32,300 bases of DNA, from assembly GCA_023488455.1 (NCBI GenBank), contig JAMDDV010000039.1, forward strand, positions 1 through 32,300, given 5' to 3'. This DNA is from Actinomycetota bacterium (lineage in GTDB: Bacteria; Actinomycetota; Humimicrobiia; Hakubellales; JAMDDV01). The notes beneath the pieces were generated by a model. The model was not told the origin of the DNA. It did not search any database and saw only the letters and a program-made list of their open reading frames with translations. Position 1 is the stretch's first letter, and each line of letters opens with the position of its first letter. Positions 31,462 to 32,300 of this stretch are shown piece after piece. A program made the translations under genes and the position numbers.

Positions 31462-32300
31462 CTATGTGTATATATCTTTATAGACCTCTAGTTTATCTGG
31501 AAATGGACTATCCTTTGCGAAGGCCTCGGCATCGGAGATCTTATTGCCAATGCGGGAATATATTTCATCAAGCTCTGAACTGCTTAACAAATTTTCTGCT
31601 ATAAGTTTATTTGAGTACAAAGTAACTGGATCCTTCTCATACCACTGTTGTTCTTCTTTCCTCGTTCTGTACACCTTCTGATCTCCCACCCAGTGTCCCT
31701 CATGCCTGTAGGTCTTAGCCTCAATTAAAGATGGCCCGCTGCCTGATTTAGCAAGCCTTACCGCCTCGCTCACCTTGTGATATACATCCTCGACGTCGTT
31801 GCCATCTGCTATCACACCAGGTATTGAGTACGAGGTTGCCCTTATTGCGATGTCCCTAACTGATGTCGATATAGATGCCGGCACCGTGATGGCATAGAGG
31901 TTGTTCTCGCAGATAAACACTATAGGCAGCTTCCATATGGATGCTAAGTTCAGGGACTCATGAAAAGCTCCATTGTTTGTCGCCCCATCGCCAAAGAAGG
32001 AGATCACGACCCTGCCCGTATTCTTGTACTTCTGGCTAAAGGCAGCGCCAACTGCAACAGGTATTCCAGATGCAACTATGCCGCTTGCCCCAAGTATGCC
32101 CACATCAACCTCAGCAATGTGCATGGAGCCTCCCTTTCCCTTGCAGCAGCCCGTAGCCTTGCCCAAAAGCTCTGCCATCATGGCTTTGATGTCTGCTCCC
32201 TTCGCTATGCAGTGGCCATGACCTCTATGGGTGGACACTATCAGGTCTTCTCTAGATAGGTTAGCACAAGCTCCTACTGCTACCGCTTCCTCACCCATGT
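31462..32300 (-). CDS. Pyruvate/acetoin dehydrogenase E1 alpha, 5' end outside window
   Basis: The gene runs off the right edge; at least 278 residues are visible and about 45 N-terminal residues are probably missing. It shows STHRGHGHCIAKGADIKAMM, GKGGSMHIA, and the thiamine diphosphate motif GDGATNNGAFHE...ENN, followed by YRHEGHWVGD. The His-rich loop and GCCKGKGG region are like AcoA-type E1-alpha. It decarboxylates the 2-oxoacid or cleaves acetoin and passes the acyl group to E2. ATG at 32298 lies inside the conserved GEEAVAVG region, so it is not the true start. Confidence 0.92.
   Translation of the reverse strand, partial: MGEEAVAVGACANLSREDLIVSTHRGHGHCIAKGADIKAMMAELLGKATGCCKGKGGSMHIAEVDVGILGASGIVASGIPVAVGAAFSQKYKNTGRVVISFFGDGATNNGAFHESLNLASIWKLPIVFICENNLYAITVPASISTSVRDIAIRATSYSIPGVIADGNDVEDVYHKVSEAVRLAKSGSGPSLIEAKTYRHEGHWVGDQKVYRTRKEEQQWYEKDPVTLYSNKLIAENLLSSSELDEIYSRIGNKISDAEAFAKDSPFPDKLEVYKDIYT

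Overview
The window reads as bacterial chromosome, AT-rich by eye. Genes mostly have good Shine-Dalgarno sites, there are sigma70-like promoters and intrinsic terminators, and a molybdenum-cofactor (Moco) riboswitch is present, all bacterial traits. The CRISPR adaptation genes, in contrast, are of a type best known from archaea and thermophiles (Csa1 plus Cas4). The mix suggests an anaerobic or microaerobic, perhaps thermophilic or subsurface, bacterium. I cannot name the phylum from the sequence.

Layout. (1) 1-4658: a CRISPR array transcribed leftwards (37-bp repeats, 35-38-bp spacers), its leader at 1516-1709, and an adaptation module reading cas1-cas2-cas4-csa1 towards the array. No interference gene lies in the window. 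The leader-distal end of the array is rearranged: the first 123 bp are an exact reverse complement of 526-648. (2) 4659-5197: a gene-free stretch with three consecutive stem-loops. (3) 5198-6112: a MoaC-MoaB fusion. (4) 6169-9332: a heme-copper oxidoreductase operon (subunits IIa, II, I and heme O synthase) whose subunit I has Asp where a CuB His ligand is expected, and whose subunit II has lost both CuA cysteines. It looks like a NO-reductase-type or otherwise divergent enzyme rather than a cytochrome oxidase. (5) 9580-10770: tatC and two tatA-like genes. (6) 10853-23508: a molybdoenzyme respiration island. It holds a TtrABC-like (tetrathionate reductase family) operon, a second operon of cupredoxin lipoprotein, Tat-exported 4Fe-4S protein, ActC/NrfD-like membrane protein and membrane-anchored cupredoxin, and a three-gene sensor operon (PhnD-like lipoprotein, histidine kinase, response regulator). 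(7) 23509-27350: a Moco riboswitch with terminator controlling moaA, a MOT1-type molybdate transporter, a methyltransferase and a small sulfite-oxidase-fold molybdoenzyme. (8) 27461-28940: two tail-to-tail RHH/PIN toxin-antitoxin pairs, each with a palindromic operator. (9) 28966-32300: E2, E1-beta and E1-alpha of a pyruvate/acetoin dehydrogenase complex, with E2 frameshifted at a GA dinucleotide tract.

How it fits together. Molybdate uptake, cofactor synthesis and Tat export all serve the Tat-exported molybdoenzyme encoded between them. The two redox operons share an almost identical upstream element of two GGG-containing boxes 23 bp apart, located next to the response regulator gene, so they are probably one regulon. 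No gene in the window encodes a c-type cytochrome (no CxxCH noticed). Instead there are two cupredoxins with unusual CuA-like ligand loops and a CuA-less subunit II. The most interesting hypothesis here is therefore a respiratory chain wired by cupredoxins, linking the quinone pool, an ActC-like module, a TtrA-family enzyme and a divergent heme-copper reductase.
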